6,348 nucleotides of DNA from Thermoplasmata archaeon (GTDB lineage Archaea > Thermoplasmatota > Thermoplasmata > GCA-020350865). Positions 1-5,939 of this stretch are shown one piece after another. Position 1 is the first letter of the stretch. Each line of letters opens with the position of its first letter. The stretch spans positions 1,554,487 to 1,560,834 of the forward strand of contig CP070726.1 in the NCBI GenBank assembly GCA_020350865.1, in the 5' to 3' direction. The notes below the pieces were generated by a model that searched no databases, was not told the origin of the DNA, and saw only the letters and a program-made list of their open reading frames with translations. The position numbers and the translations under genes were made by a program.

Positions 1-260
1 AAAACAAACATCTCCGATACCTATAATGGCATTCGGGCTGAGGACACTTCAAATACCTTCATCACAAACTCCAGTATATGGAATTGCAGCTCATACGACC
101 TCCGTCTACGATCCTACTCCCAGCTAACCCTGCTGAATACCTCTTTCGATAAGACTAACGTATACTTCGAAGATGACACTTCCCAACTCACTGTCATGTG
201 GTTCTTGCATGTATTTGTGAACGATACCTTGGGAAACCCCGTCCCGAATTCAGAGGTCAT
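1..260 (+). repeat. Upstream copy of internal duplication (spacing 1557 nt)
   Basis: Aligned without gaps to 1558-1817. Bases 1-129 are identical, 130-180 have 13 mismatches in 51, 181-260 have 4 in 80, and divergence rises sharply after that. The identical part includes third codon positions, so protein-level constraint does not explain it. The left limit is unknown because the window begins inside the repeat. It encodes the last two beta-helix coils and the start of the regulatory-like domain. Confidence 0.95.
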
Positions 261-3200
261 TATCAGAAACGCAACCGGAGTGTTGGTCTTCGATGAATTC
301 ACCGATATCGACGGATACTGTAAATGGATAAGGGTGACCGAGTATATCGAGAACATTGGCTCCAAAACCCTTTTCACACCACATAACATCACGAGCTATA
401 ATGAAACACTGATTGGGTGGGCTAAACCAATACCAACCATAGAGAATAGTAAATCGGTAATTGTGACTCTTAATTCTCCCAGACCGACAGTTGATAATAT
501 TGTAATCGAGGGAAGCGTGGGCGGTGGCTGGATAAATGATTCCGTTTATGTTATCGAATCCACTGACACATTCCATGCTGTAGGCTATAATATCAGTGTA
601 GGTTTCGTGAGTTTGGTATCTGCTAACTGGAATTCCAATAATACTGGTGTCGGAGATGTGGACCCCGGGCCAGGCACATCAACCACGTTTACTGCGAAAA
701 CAGATGGAGTATGCTACATTACTGCCCAGAACGGGAGCTTGAGCAATAGGACAGGCAATTTGACAGTAATCTGGCTTGTGGAAAATCTCGATCAGAGCAC
801 CTATTATCCCTGTATTCAGAAGGCCATCGATGATGCGAATCCCGGGGATAGGTTGTCAGCCAAGCCATGGCTGTATCGTGAGAATGTAATAATAAATAAA
901 ACAGTGACATTGACGGGATCGGGTAGGGGCACCACCATAATTAATGGCAATAGGAGTGGAAATGTGATCTACATAAATGTGGATTGGGTGAATATAAGTG
1001 GTTTTACCATGACGAACAGTTACGGTTCCGCGGTCGGAATCGATTCATGCTCCCATATAGGAATAGACGATTGTGAGATTACCATGAATAGCGCCCAAGG
1101 CATCTATGCCAGAGATATCCAATATATGACCATCAATAACACCGAGATTTCCTTAAATGAAGGATCGGGCATATATGTTAGAGGTTGGAATGCGGAACAC
1201 ATCACAATAAAGGACTGCAACATATCCGATAACTATTACGCCGGGATTTACCTAGAAGACATCCAGAGCAACACGGAAATAACCAATTGCAATATATCCA
1301 GAAATATCTGGTGTGGCATATATCTTTCCTTTTCACAATACACTTCGGTCAAACAATGTAACATAACAAGTAATCGAGATGATGGAATAGTTTTGCAGTA
1401 TTCCCCGTACACTGCCGTAGAGAATTGTAATATATCTTCGAATAACGAATGGGGGATTAGATTATACGGAAGCGACTACTCGATAAGGAACTGTGATATC
1501 AAATCCAATTATAATGGGGGAATTATACTTTACTCGGTGTCAGATTCCGAAATTATCAAAACAAACATCTCCGATACCTATAATGGCATTCGGGCTGAGG
1601 ACACTTCAAATACCTTCATCACAAACTCCAGTATATGGAATTGCAGCTCATACGACCTCCGTCTACGATCCTACTCCCAGCTAACCTTACTGAACACTAC
1701 TTTTGATAAAACCAATGTATATTACGATGATGACACCTCCCAACTCACTGTCATGTGGTTCTTGCACGTACTTGTGAACGATACCTTGGGAAATCCCGTC
1801 CCGAATTCAGAGGTCACGGTCAGGAACGCAACCGATGTGATCGTTCATGAGGAATATACTGATATCAATGGTTATTGCGAATGGATTGTGGTTACCGAGT
1901 ATAAACAAGATATAAACTCAAGAATATACCACACTGCCCATAATGTCACAGGCAGTAAAGATACGATAACTGGCTGGGCATTTCCCGAACCCAACATGGA
2001 CCTCAGTAAATTGGTTGCAGTAACCCTCAGTTCCTCCATGCCGAAGATCGACTATATCAATATCACCGATATGCCCAACGGCACTGGGTTATCAGACGTT
2101 ATGGTGTCTGTGGGCTTCACGCAGTGGGGTTACTGCTCGGCCTACAACTATACATCGGGTTATATTGGGCTGGTGATGGCCGCATGGAGTGCGGATGGAG
2201 GGGACTCTTCCCTTCTCAACGGCACCACCGCATTCCACAACGGTATCCATGTAGGGAGACAAGGCGGTGATATATGGCTCAATGCAAGCTACAACGGCCT
2301 AACCGCCAGCGTCTACTACGATGTGCTTCCCCCCACTGTCGATTACATTAACATTACCGATACACCGGGAGGCAGCCCCGTCATGAACAAAACCGTGTCC
2401 GTGGGATACATTGAGCATGTCAACTGCTCCGCTTATAACCACTCCATAGGTTACTTCGACATCAAGCCGGCCGATTGGACGGCACAAGGCGGCAATTCCA
2501 CTCTCATCGGCTCCACACCGGGGGTTAGCATCACAATTAATATTGGCAACGCCTCAGGTACCGTTTGGCTCAACGCAACATTCGATAGCAATTTCGACAG
2601 TGTAAAATACACTGTCCTCCAGGGTGTGGACTCCATCAACATCACAGACTTCTTTGGAAATGAACTTGTAAACCAAACTGCTTCCGTGGGCTTCGAGGTA
2701 TGGGCTAATTGTGCCGCATACAACAACACCCTAGGATTCGTGGGCAACGTGACGGCCAATTGGACGGTAGAAGGCGGTACAGCCATACATTTGGGATCCT
2801 CACCCGCGGTTTCAAGTGGCATCAATGTCGGTACTACGGAAGGCAAGGTCTGGTTGAACGCCAGCTTCGAGGGCCTGACTGACAGTGTGGAGTACACAGT
2901 CCTTGCGCCGACTCTCGACGGAATCGACATCACGGACGGTCCTGGTGGGCCAACGATTGCAGATAAAATTGTCGCTGTTGGCTACATGGAATGGGGCAAC
3001 TGCTCGGCATACAACAACACAGCAGGCTTCCTGTTCACCGTGGTGACCAATTGGACTGCGGGGACCGCAGGGGGCGCCACACCCTCCTTTGGCCCCACAC
3101 CCGCAGTATCCTCGTGGATCAACGTCGGTTTGAGGGGAGGGACTGTATGGTGGAACGCTTCATATTTCGATGGGGCATCCTGGCATAACGATTCCATAGT

Positions 3201-5058
3201 GTACACGGTTCCGCAACCCACGCCCGATTACATCCGCATAACCGACACACCCAATGGTACGCTACTCACCGGCGGCGTGGTGGATATCGAGTTCCGGGTG
3301 TGGGGGAACTGCTCCGCATTTAACAGCACCTTCGGATATATCAACGTGGTTGAGGCAGAATGGAGTGCTGAGGGAGGCAGCGCTTCCCTTCTCGACCCAG
3401 CACCCGCTGTCATGAACGGCATCGATGTGGGTACGAAGGCTGGTTCCGTGTGGCTCAATGCCAGCTATAACGGACTTGTAGACAGCATACAATATATCAT
3501 TTCTCCGCCCTCTCCACCGCAGAATCTATCAATATCTTCGGGTGAATCGTACATACTCATAACATGGAACGCACCCCTGCCAAACGGCAATGCCCCTGCT
3601 ACCGGGTACACTATTTACAGGGGTACTACCCCCGGTGGGGAGGTTCCATATGCCACCGTAGGCGATGTCAACTTTTACAACGATACGTCCGTGATAAATG
3701 GTAACACCTATTACTACAAGGTGAGCTCCAACAACTATCTTACTGAGGGACCACTCTCGGAAGATCTGTACATCACCGCGGGGGCGGTGCCGTCCCCGCC
3801 TCAATCCTCGTCCGTTAAAGCTGGTGAGGGGTACCTGTTACTAACATGGAACGCTCCAGCCTCCGATGGCGGCCTGCCGATAAGTGGTTATAGAGTGTAT
3901 TGGGGCACTGCCCCTGGCCATGAGAATTGGTTTGAAGATATTGGAAATATACTTTACTACAATGACACCGACGTAACTGCCGGGATAACATATTACTATA
4001 AGGTAAGTGCTGTAAACAGTAAAGGCGAGGGACCGCAATCTGCAGAGGCCAGTGGTGTGCCCCTTGGCCCGCCATCCTCACCCACTAACTTGACCGCCGC
4101 AGCAGGCAATGGATATGTATATCTCAGCTGGGATGCCCCGCTTTTCCCAGGCGGTTCCCCCATCGTAAACTACCGTATTTACAGGGGGACATCATTCGGC
4201 GGGGAAACCTTTCTTGCCGATATCGAAAACATCACCTTCTACAACGATACCAGTGTGATCAACGGTCAAACCTATTATTACTTGGTCCGTGCCAAAAACA
4301 GTGCGGGTGAGGGATCCATATCCACAAGAGTACATGCCACGCCAGCTGCGCCTTCCGTTCCTGAAAATCAGTTGCCAACATGTACGATATCCACACCTAC
4401 ATTCAATTCGCGGGTGTCCGGCCTCGTGGAGATCTCGGGGACGGCATCGGACCCTGACGGCACAGTTCAACTTGTTGAAATACGAATAGATGGTGGCGAT
4501 TGGATAGCAGCCTTGGGAACCACATCCTGGAACCACACATGGGACGCTTCCACCGTATCGAAAGGTCAGCACACCATTTACGCCAGAGCTTTCGACGGTC
4601 AGAATTACTCAGCTCAATTCACCATAGTCGTGGAGGTGGAGCCTGAAGTATCGCACAAAGAAAAGGCCGTCTATGAAGAAGCCTGGTTCTGGGTCCTGAC
4701 AGTCTCCATCATAATCATCGTACTCCTGCTCATTTTACTGCTGGGCAAGAAAATTAAAAAGAGCCCTGAAAAGGAACTTGTAGAGGAAAAGCCCGAAGGG
4801 AAACCAGAAGAGAAGATTGGGGAAGAACCGGTGGAGGAGGAAAAGCCCGAAGAGAAGCCAGAGGAGAAGATTGGGGAAGAACCGGTGGAAGAGGAAAAGC
4901 CCGAAGAGAAGCCAGAGGCGAAGATAGCAGAAGAACCAGGGGAAGTGAAAAAACCCGAAGGATGGGAAGGACCGGAGGAAAAACCCGGTAAGATAGTTAA
5001 GAAGGAAGCTAAGGGGGAAAAGCGCTTACCGCCCCGTCCACCCCACCGTCGAAAATAG
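1..5058 (+). CDS. Giant modular surface protein: beta-helix, Ig-like and FN3 domains, C-terminal TM anchor (5'-partial)
   Basis: The frame is open from base 1 to the TAG at 5056-5058. The 1685 visible residues are therefore only the C-terminal part; the start codon and signal peptide lie to the left. Visible order by residue: last beta-helix coils (1-65), carboxypeptidase-regulatory-like domain (66-160), Ig-like domain (161-257), complete beta-helix (258-584), second regulatory-like domain (585-680), five Ig-like repeats (681-1170), three FN3 domains (1171-1448), Ig-like domain (1459-1547), membrane helix (1561-1582) and charged tail (1583-1685). Lys residues directly after the helix predict an outside N-terminus and a cytoplasmic tail. 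I counted about 64 N-X-S/T sequons by eye, as expected of an archaeal cell-surface glycoprotein. The likely role is adhesion, cell-cell contact or cell-envelope structure. No catalytic motif is seen, so an enzymatic role (for example polysaccharide lyase) cannot be supported. The gene is convergent with the AbiE-type operon. The architecture is secure; the function is inferred. Confidence 0.93.
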   Translation, partial: KTNISDTYNGIRAEDTSNTFITNSSIWNCSSYDLRLRSYSQLTLLNTSFDKTNVYFEDDTSQLTVMWFLHVFVNDTLGNPVPNSEVIIRNATGVLVFDEFTDIDGYCKWIRVTEYIENIGSKTLFTPHNITSYNETLIGWAKPIPTIENSKSVIVTLNSPRPTVDNIVIEGSVGGGWINDSVYVIESTDTFHAVGYNISVGFVSLVSANWNSNNTGVGDVDPGPGTSTTFTAKTDGVCYITAQNGSLSNRTGNLTVIWLVENLDQSTYYPCIQKAIDDANPGDRLSAKPWLYRENVIINKTVTLTGSGRGTTIINGNRSGNVIYINVDWVNISGFTMTNSYGSAVGIDSCSHIGIDDCEITMNSAQGIYARDIQYMTINNTEISLNEGSGIYVRGWNAEHITIKDCNISDNYYAGIYLEDIQSNTEITNCNISRNIWCGIYLSFSQYTSVKQCNITSNRDDGIVLQYSPYTAVENCNISSNNEWGIRLYGSDYSIRNCDIKSNYNGGIILYSVSDSEIIKTNISDTYNGIRAEDTSNTFITNSSIWNCSSYDLRLRSYSQLTLLNTTFDKTNVYYDDDTSQLTVMWFLHVLVNDTLGNPVPNSEVTVRNATDVIVHEEYTDINGYCEWIVVTEYKQDINSRIYHTAHNVTGSKDTITGWAFPEPNMDLSKLVAVTLSSSMPKIDYINITDMPNGTGLSDVMVSVGFTQWGYCSAYNYTSGYIGLVMAAWSADGGDSSLLNGTTAFHNGIHVGRQGGDIWLNASYNGLTASVYYDVLPPTVDYINITDTPGGSPVMNKTVSVGYIEHVNCSAYNHSIGYFDIKPADWTAQGGNSTLIGSTPGVSITINIGNASGTVWLNATFDSNFDSVKYTVLQGVDSINITDFFGNELVNQTASVGFEVWANCAAYNNTLGFVGNVTANWTVEGGTAIHLGSSPAVSSGINVGTTEGKVWLNASFEGLTDSVEYTVLAPTLDGIDITDGPGGPTIADKIVAVGYMEWGNCSAYNNTAGFLFTVVTNWTAGTAGGATPSFGPTPAVSSWINVGLRGGTVWWNASYFDGASWHNDSIVYTVPQPTPDYIRITDTPNGTLLTGGVVDIEFRVWGNCSAFNSTFGYINVVEAEWSAEGGSASLLDPAPAVMNGIDVGTKAGSVWLNASYNGLVDSIQYIISPPSPPQNLSISSGESYILITWNAPLPNGNAPATGYTIYRGTTPGGEVPYATVGDVNFYNDTSVINGNTYYYKVSSNNYLTEGPLSEDLYITAGAVPSPPQSSSVKAGEGYLLLTWNAPASDGGLPISGYRVYWGTAPGHENWFEDIGNILYYNDTDVTAGITYYYKVSAVNSKGEGPQSAEASGVPLGPPSSPTNLTAAAGNGYVYLSWDAPLFPGGSPIVNYRIYRGTSFGGETFLADIENITFYNDTSVINGQTYYYLVRAKNSAGEGSISTRVHATPAAPSVPENQLPTCTISTPTFNSRVSGLVEISGTASDPDGTVQLVEIRIDGGDWIAALGTTSWNHTWDASTVSKGQHTIYARAFDGQNYSAQFTIVVEVEPEVSHKEKAVYEEAWFWVLTVSIIIIVLLLILLLGKKIKKSPEKELVEEKPEGKPEEKIGEEPVEEEKPEEKPEEKIGEEPVEEEKPEEKPEAKIAEEPGEVKKPEGWEGPEEKPGKIVKKEAKGEKRLPPRPPHRRK
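196..480 (+). other. Carboxypeptidase-regulatory-like (transthyretin-type) domain, copy 1
   Basis: Residues 66-160 of the visible protein show the pattern V-V-N-D-x-x-G-N-P-V-P, then a beta strand, then T-D-x-D-G-Y-C. This is the typical strand-turn pattern of small carboxypeptidase-D regulatory / SpaA-like beta sandwiches, which act as spacers after beta-helices in archaeal surface proteins. It is a homologue of the domain at 1753-2040: the first strands are nearly identical and the second half is clearly diverged. It carries four N-glycosylation sequons and one Cys. Confidence 0.6.
481..771 (+). other. Ig-like (Big-type) domain between the two beta-helix modules
   Basis: Residues 161-257 form an all-beta segment with alternating hydrophobic residues. 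Its core HAVGYN...GFVSLVSANW lines up with CSAYN...GFVGNVTANW of the five downstream repeats, so it appears to be a distant member of the same family. It lacks the Cys found there in all five repeats; its only Cys is in the later strand (V-C-Y-I-T-A), where the repeats have V-W-L-N-A. It contains six sequons. The bacterial-Ig-like call rests on pattern, not on a search. Confidence 0.55.
772..1752 (+). other. Right-handed parallel beta-helix domain (NosD/PbH1-type), about ten coils
   Basis: Residues 258-584. The start has the classic pattern: Q-K-A-I-D-D-A-N-P-G-D, then Y-R-E-N-V-I-I-N-K-T-V-T-L-T-G, common to NosD-like and pectin-lyase-fold proteins. About ten coils of 22-25 residues follow with the consensus C-N-I-S-x-N-x-x-x-G-I-x-L. 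The G-I turn, the inward Ile and the repeated Asn (an asparagine ladder) are visible by eye. Five successive coils begin with Cys at 1216, 1288, 1357, 1426 and 1492. No metal-binding or catalytic acid triad is evident, so a structural or glycan-binding role is more likely than an enzymatic one. Its last two coils are duplicated at the left edge of the window. Confidence 0.85.
1558..1817 (+). repeat. Downstream copy of internal duplication
   Basis: Partner of 1-260. The 129-nt identical tract is 1558-1686. The spacing of 1557 nt is 519 codons, which keeps the frame and equals one complete module set: regulatory-like domain, Ig-like domain and beta-helix. Confidence 0.95.
1753..2040 (+). other. 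Carboxypeptidase-regulatory-like domain, copy 2
   Basis: Residues 585-680 are homologous to residues 66-160. They share M-W-F-L-H-V, V-N-D-T-L-G-N-P-V-P-N-S-E-V and G-Y-C-x-W-I-x-V-T-E-Y. The domain starts exactly 1557 nt after copy 1. Its N-terminal strands are almost unchanged, while the C-terminal half differs at many residues. It sits directly between the beta-helix and the tandem Ig-like repeats, the same position copy 1 has relative to its Ig-like domain. Confidence 0.6.
2041..3510 (+). repeat. Five tandem Ig-like repeats of 96-103 residues
   Basis: The units are 2041-2331, 2332-2619, 2620-2907, 2908-3216 and 3217-3510 (97, 96, 96, 103 and 98 residues). Shared pattern: D-x-I-x-I-T-D near the start; C-S/A-A-Y/F-N-x-T/S followed by G-Y/F; a W in the middle strand; V/I-W-L/W-N-A-S/T near the end; then a Y-x-V/I strand. 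Each unit has exactly one Cys (codons at 2134, 2425, 2710, 3001 and 3310) and two sequons at invariant places. The fourth unit has insertions rich in Gly, Ala and Pro. Units 1 and 5 resemble each other most in the second half. The likely role is a stiff, glycosylated stalk. The family name is uncertain. Confidence 0.8.
3511..4344 (+). repeat. Three tandem fibronectin type III domains
   Basis: The units are about 3511-3792, 3793-4077 and 4078-4344. Each begins S-P-P/T and has L/Y-L-T/S-W-N/D-A-P, then G-Y/N-Y-x-I/V-Y-x-G-T, then Y-Y-N-D-T-x-V or F-Y-N-D-T-x-V, G-x-T-Y-Y-Y-x-V and G-E-G/G-P near the last strand. These are hallmark FN3 residues, including the B-strand Trp and the Tyr-corner region. 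Units 1 and 3 share the Y-R-G-T-x-x-G-G-E loop, whereas unit 2 has Y-W-G-T-A-P-G-H-E. Sequons are sparse here (six by eye) compared with the N-terminal modules. Confidence 0.92.
4375..4641 (+). other. Membrane-proximal Ig-like domain
   Basis: Residues 1459-1547. The pattern is I-S-G-T-A-S-D-P-D-G-T followed by V-E-I-R-I-D-G-G-D-W, W-N-H-T-W-D, and a closing G-x-H-T-I-Y-A-R-A-F-D-G. This is the familiar signature of bacterial/archaeal Ig-like domains found next to FN3 and PKD modules in surface proteins. A short acidic linker joins it to the membrane helix. It has two sequons and one Cys. Confidence 0.75.
4681..4746 (+). other. Single C-terminal transmembrane helix
   Basis: Residues 1561-1582: a Trp-containing start (A-W-F-W), then 18 mostly Ile/Leu/Val residues ending in Gly. 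K-K-I-K-K follows at once, a positive-inside stop-transfer signal. The protein is thus anchored by its own helix. A PGF-type archaeosortase signal would have a different order (PGF, helix, short basic end with nothing after it); here 103 residues follow. Confidence 0.93.
4783..4944 (+). repeat. Three 54-nt tandem repeats encoding an 18-residue Glu/Lys/Pro unit
   Basis: The units are 4783-4836, 4837-4890 and 4891-4944. Each encodes E-E-K-P-E-x-K-P-E-x-K-I-x-E-E-P-x-E. Units 1 and 2 differ at only one residue; unit 3 has several changes. The repeats lie in the predicted cytoplasmic tail, which is probably disordered and ends with a basic Pro-rich stretch (R-L-P-P-R-P-P-H-R-R-K). The tail may bind a cytoplasmic partner or simply act as a spacer; nothing here decides it. 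Confidence 0.9.
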
Positions 5059-5073
5059 TTGTTTTATGTTTTC
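5059..5073 (+). terminator. T-rich tract directly after the surface-protein stop codon
   Basis: The sequence TTGTTTTATGTTTTC follows the TAG without a gap. Archaeal RNA polymerase commonly terminates at oligo-T tracts in the non-template strand without needing a hairpin, so this is a plausible terminator for the large gene. It is broken by G and A, which makes it moderate evidence only. Confidence 0.5.
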
Positions 5074-5140
5074 AACCAAAAATAAGTGAATCTTAGGAGA
5101 AGTTCATTTGATATCGTCGATCTCCTCAAATATTTCATTA

Positions 5141-5149
5141 ATAAAACAA
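5141..5149 (-). terminator. T-rich tract downstream of the toxin gene
   Basis: On the minus strand this reads TTGTTTTAT, the same nine bases that follow the large gene's stop on the plus strand at 5059-5067. It lies about 38 nt past the toxin stop and beyond the hairpin at 5160-5179. It is a candidate terminator for the AbiE-type operon. Confidence 0.4.
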
Positions 5150-5159
5150 TTTGATAAAC

Positions 5160-5179
5160 GTCATGTTTTTACACATGAC
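5160..5179 (-). terminator. Perfect 7-bp hairpin just downstream of the toxin stop
   Basis: GTCATGT at 5160-5166 pairs with ACATGAC at 5173-5179 around a 6-nt loop. It starts 7 nt after the toxin TAA on the minus strand and is followed there by a T-containing stretch. It may stabilise the 3' end of the toxin mRNA or aid termination. It lacks an immediate poly-U run, so it is not a textbook intrinsic terminator. Confidence 0.4.
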
Positions 5180-5186
5180 CTGCAAT

Positions 5187-5939
5187 TTAATCTAAAGACC
5201 CAGCCAACGCCTCCATGATTTTGTCCCTAACAACCGCAAACTCCGGCATCTCCCAAATCAATGTCTTCAATTCCCTTTTCCAAATCCCCTTGCATTCCTC
5301 TAAAGTAACCCGCAATACTGTGCGGTCCAGTTCAATTCCGTATAATTCTAGCTTTTCTCGTATCAAAGATGGTTCTATCTTGACACCCTTATTTAGAAGG
5401 AACCAGATATCGTAGGCATCCCTGGCCTTTTTTCTAACGACCAGTGCTCTCAACTTCTCACCCATGATCTCCTCCAAATCCATGACTCTGAGCCTGAATG
5501 ACGGAACATCCGGATAGAGAGAAAAGAACGAAAGCCATTTCGGATCAAGACTGGTCCCCCCCTTGCTGACATCCATTTGAACCCTTGCCCGGCTCTCGGG
5601 AGTTCCCTGATATAGAAACCCGTTGGCGATGAAGGTCAAAAGGCTTCCGGTTTTCATATTCTTTATTACAACCTCGGTTTCATATCCGAAATCCTCAAGG
5701 TATGCAGCTATCCTATTCACCTCCTGTTTCTCGATTCTTCCTGAGAAGTCCAAGTCCTCCGAAAACCTGTCCAGACCATGCATTTTATAGAGGGCTGTGC
5801 CGCCCTTGAAAACGAGTTCTGGAGCCTCCCTGGAGACACCCAACATGACTATCTCCTGGAAGTAGTCCTTCTCAGCATAACCTAGGTTCGTTATCCCTTT
5901 TGTTTTAGCAATCCGTTTAAAAGTATCTAGGTCAATCAC
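5187..5939 (-). CDS. AbiEii/AbiGii-type nucleotidyltransferase toxin (type IV toxin-antitoxin)
   Basis: This 250-residue protein, read from the GTG at 5939, is complete and of plausible length for the family. Motif I is at residues 46-66: G-G-T-A-L-Y, then R-F-S-E-D-L-D-F-S, with the G-G and D62-x-D64 of the polymerase-beta-like fold. A third acidic residue fits D123 in V-Q-M-D-V. The family's C-terminal signature follows: E-E-I-M-G-E-K-L-R-A-L (156-166) and R-D-A-Y-D-I (173-178), with K162 and D177 as likely key residues. Family members are bacteriostatic toxins; mycobacterial MenT relatives add nucleotides to tRNA 3' ends. The substrate here is unknown. GTG is preferred over the ATG at 5987 because GGAGG sits 7 nt upstream of it and the overlap with the antitoxin gene shrinks from 56 to 8 nt. 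All motif residues are present, so it is probably active. Confidence 0.93.
   Translation of the reverse strand: MIDLDTFKRIAKTKGITNLGYAEKDYFQEIVMLGVSREAPELVFKGGTALYKMHGLDRFSEDLDFSGRIEKQEVNRIAAYLEDFGYETEVVIKNMKTGSLLTFIANGFLYQGTPESRARVQMDVSKGGTSLDPKWLSFFSLYPDVPSFRLRVMDLEEIMGEKLRALVVRKKARDAYDIWFLLNKGVKIEPSLIREKLELYGIELDRTVLRVTLEECKGIWKRELKTLIWEMPEFAVVRDKIMEALAGSLD

Noticed and set aside
196..198. ATG as start of the large gene
   Set aside because: The frame is open and clearly coding (beta-helix coils) from base 1, and the equivalent ATG at 1753 is an internal Met of the same motif. The true start is off the window.
1200..1560. CRISPR-like or DNA-level repeat array
   Set aside because: The 66-72 nt periodicity comes from beta-helix coils; the units are degenerate in DNA and conserved only as a protein pattern.
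772..1752. Polysaccharide lyase or other pectin-lyase-fold enzyme
   Set aside because: The fold matches, but no Asp/Lys/Arg catalytic cluster typical of such enzymes is apparent, and the coils are regular throughout, as in structural or binding beta-helices.
2451..3458. Long open frames on the minus strand beneath the Ig-like repeats
   Set aside because: They recur with the repeat period, have no recognisable domains and lie opposite a certain coding frame. They are antisense shadows of the repeats.
5095..5126. Inverted repeat AGGAGA / TCTCCT
   Set aside because: Only 6 bp of stem with a 20-nt loop, which is expected by chance in AT-rich spacer sequence; the hairpin at 5160-5179 is stronger.
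5108..5218. Possible 36-residue plus-strand ORF starting at TTG, with AGGAGA 7 nt upstream
   Set aside because: It uses a rare start codon, has an AT-rich Ser/Ile/Asn composition, and runs through the hairpin into the 3' end of the toxin gene on the other strand. Spacing to the AGGAGA is good, but nothing else supports coding.
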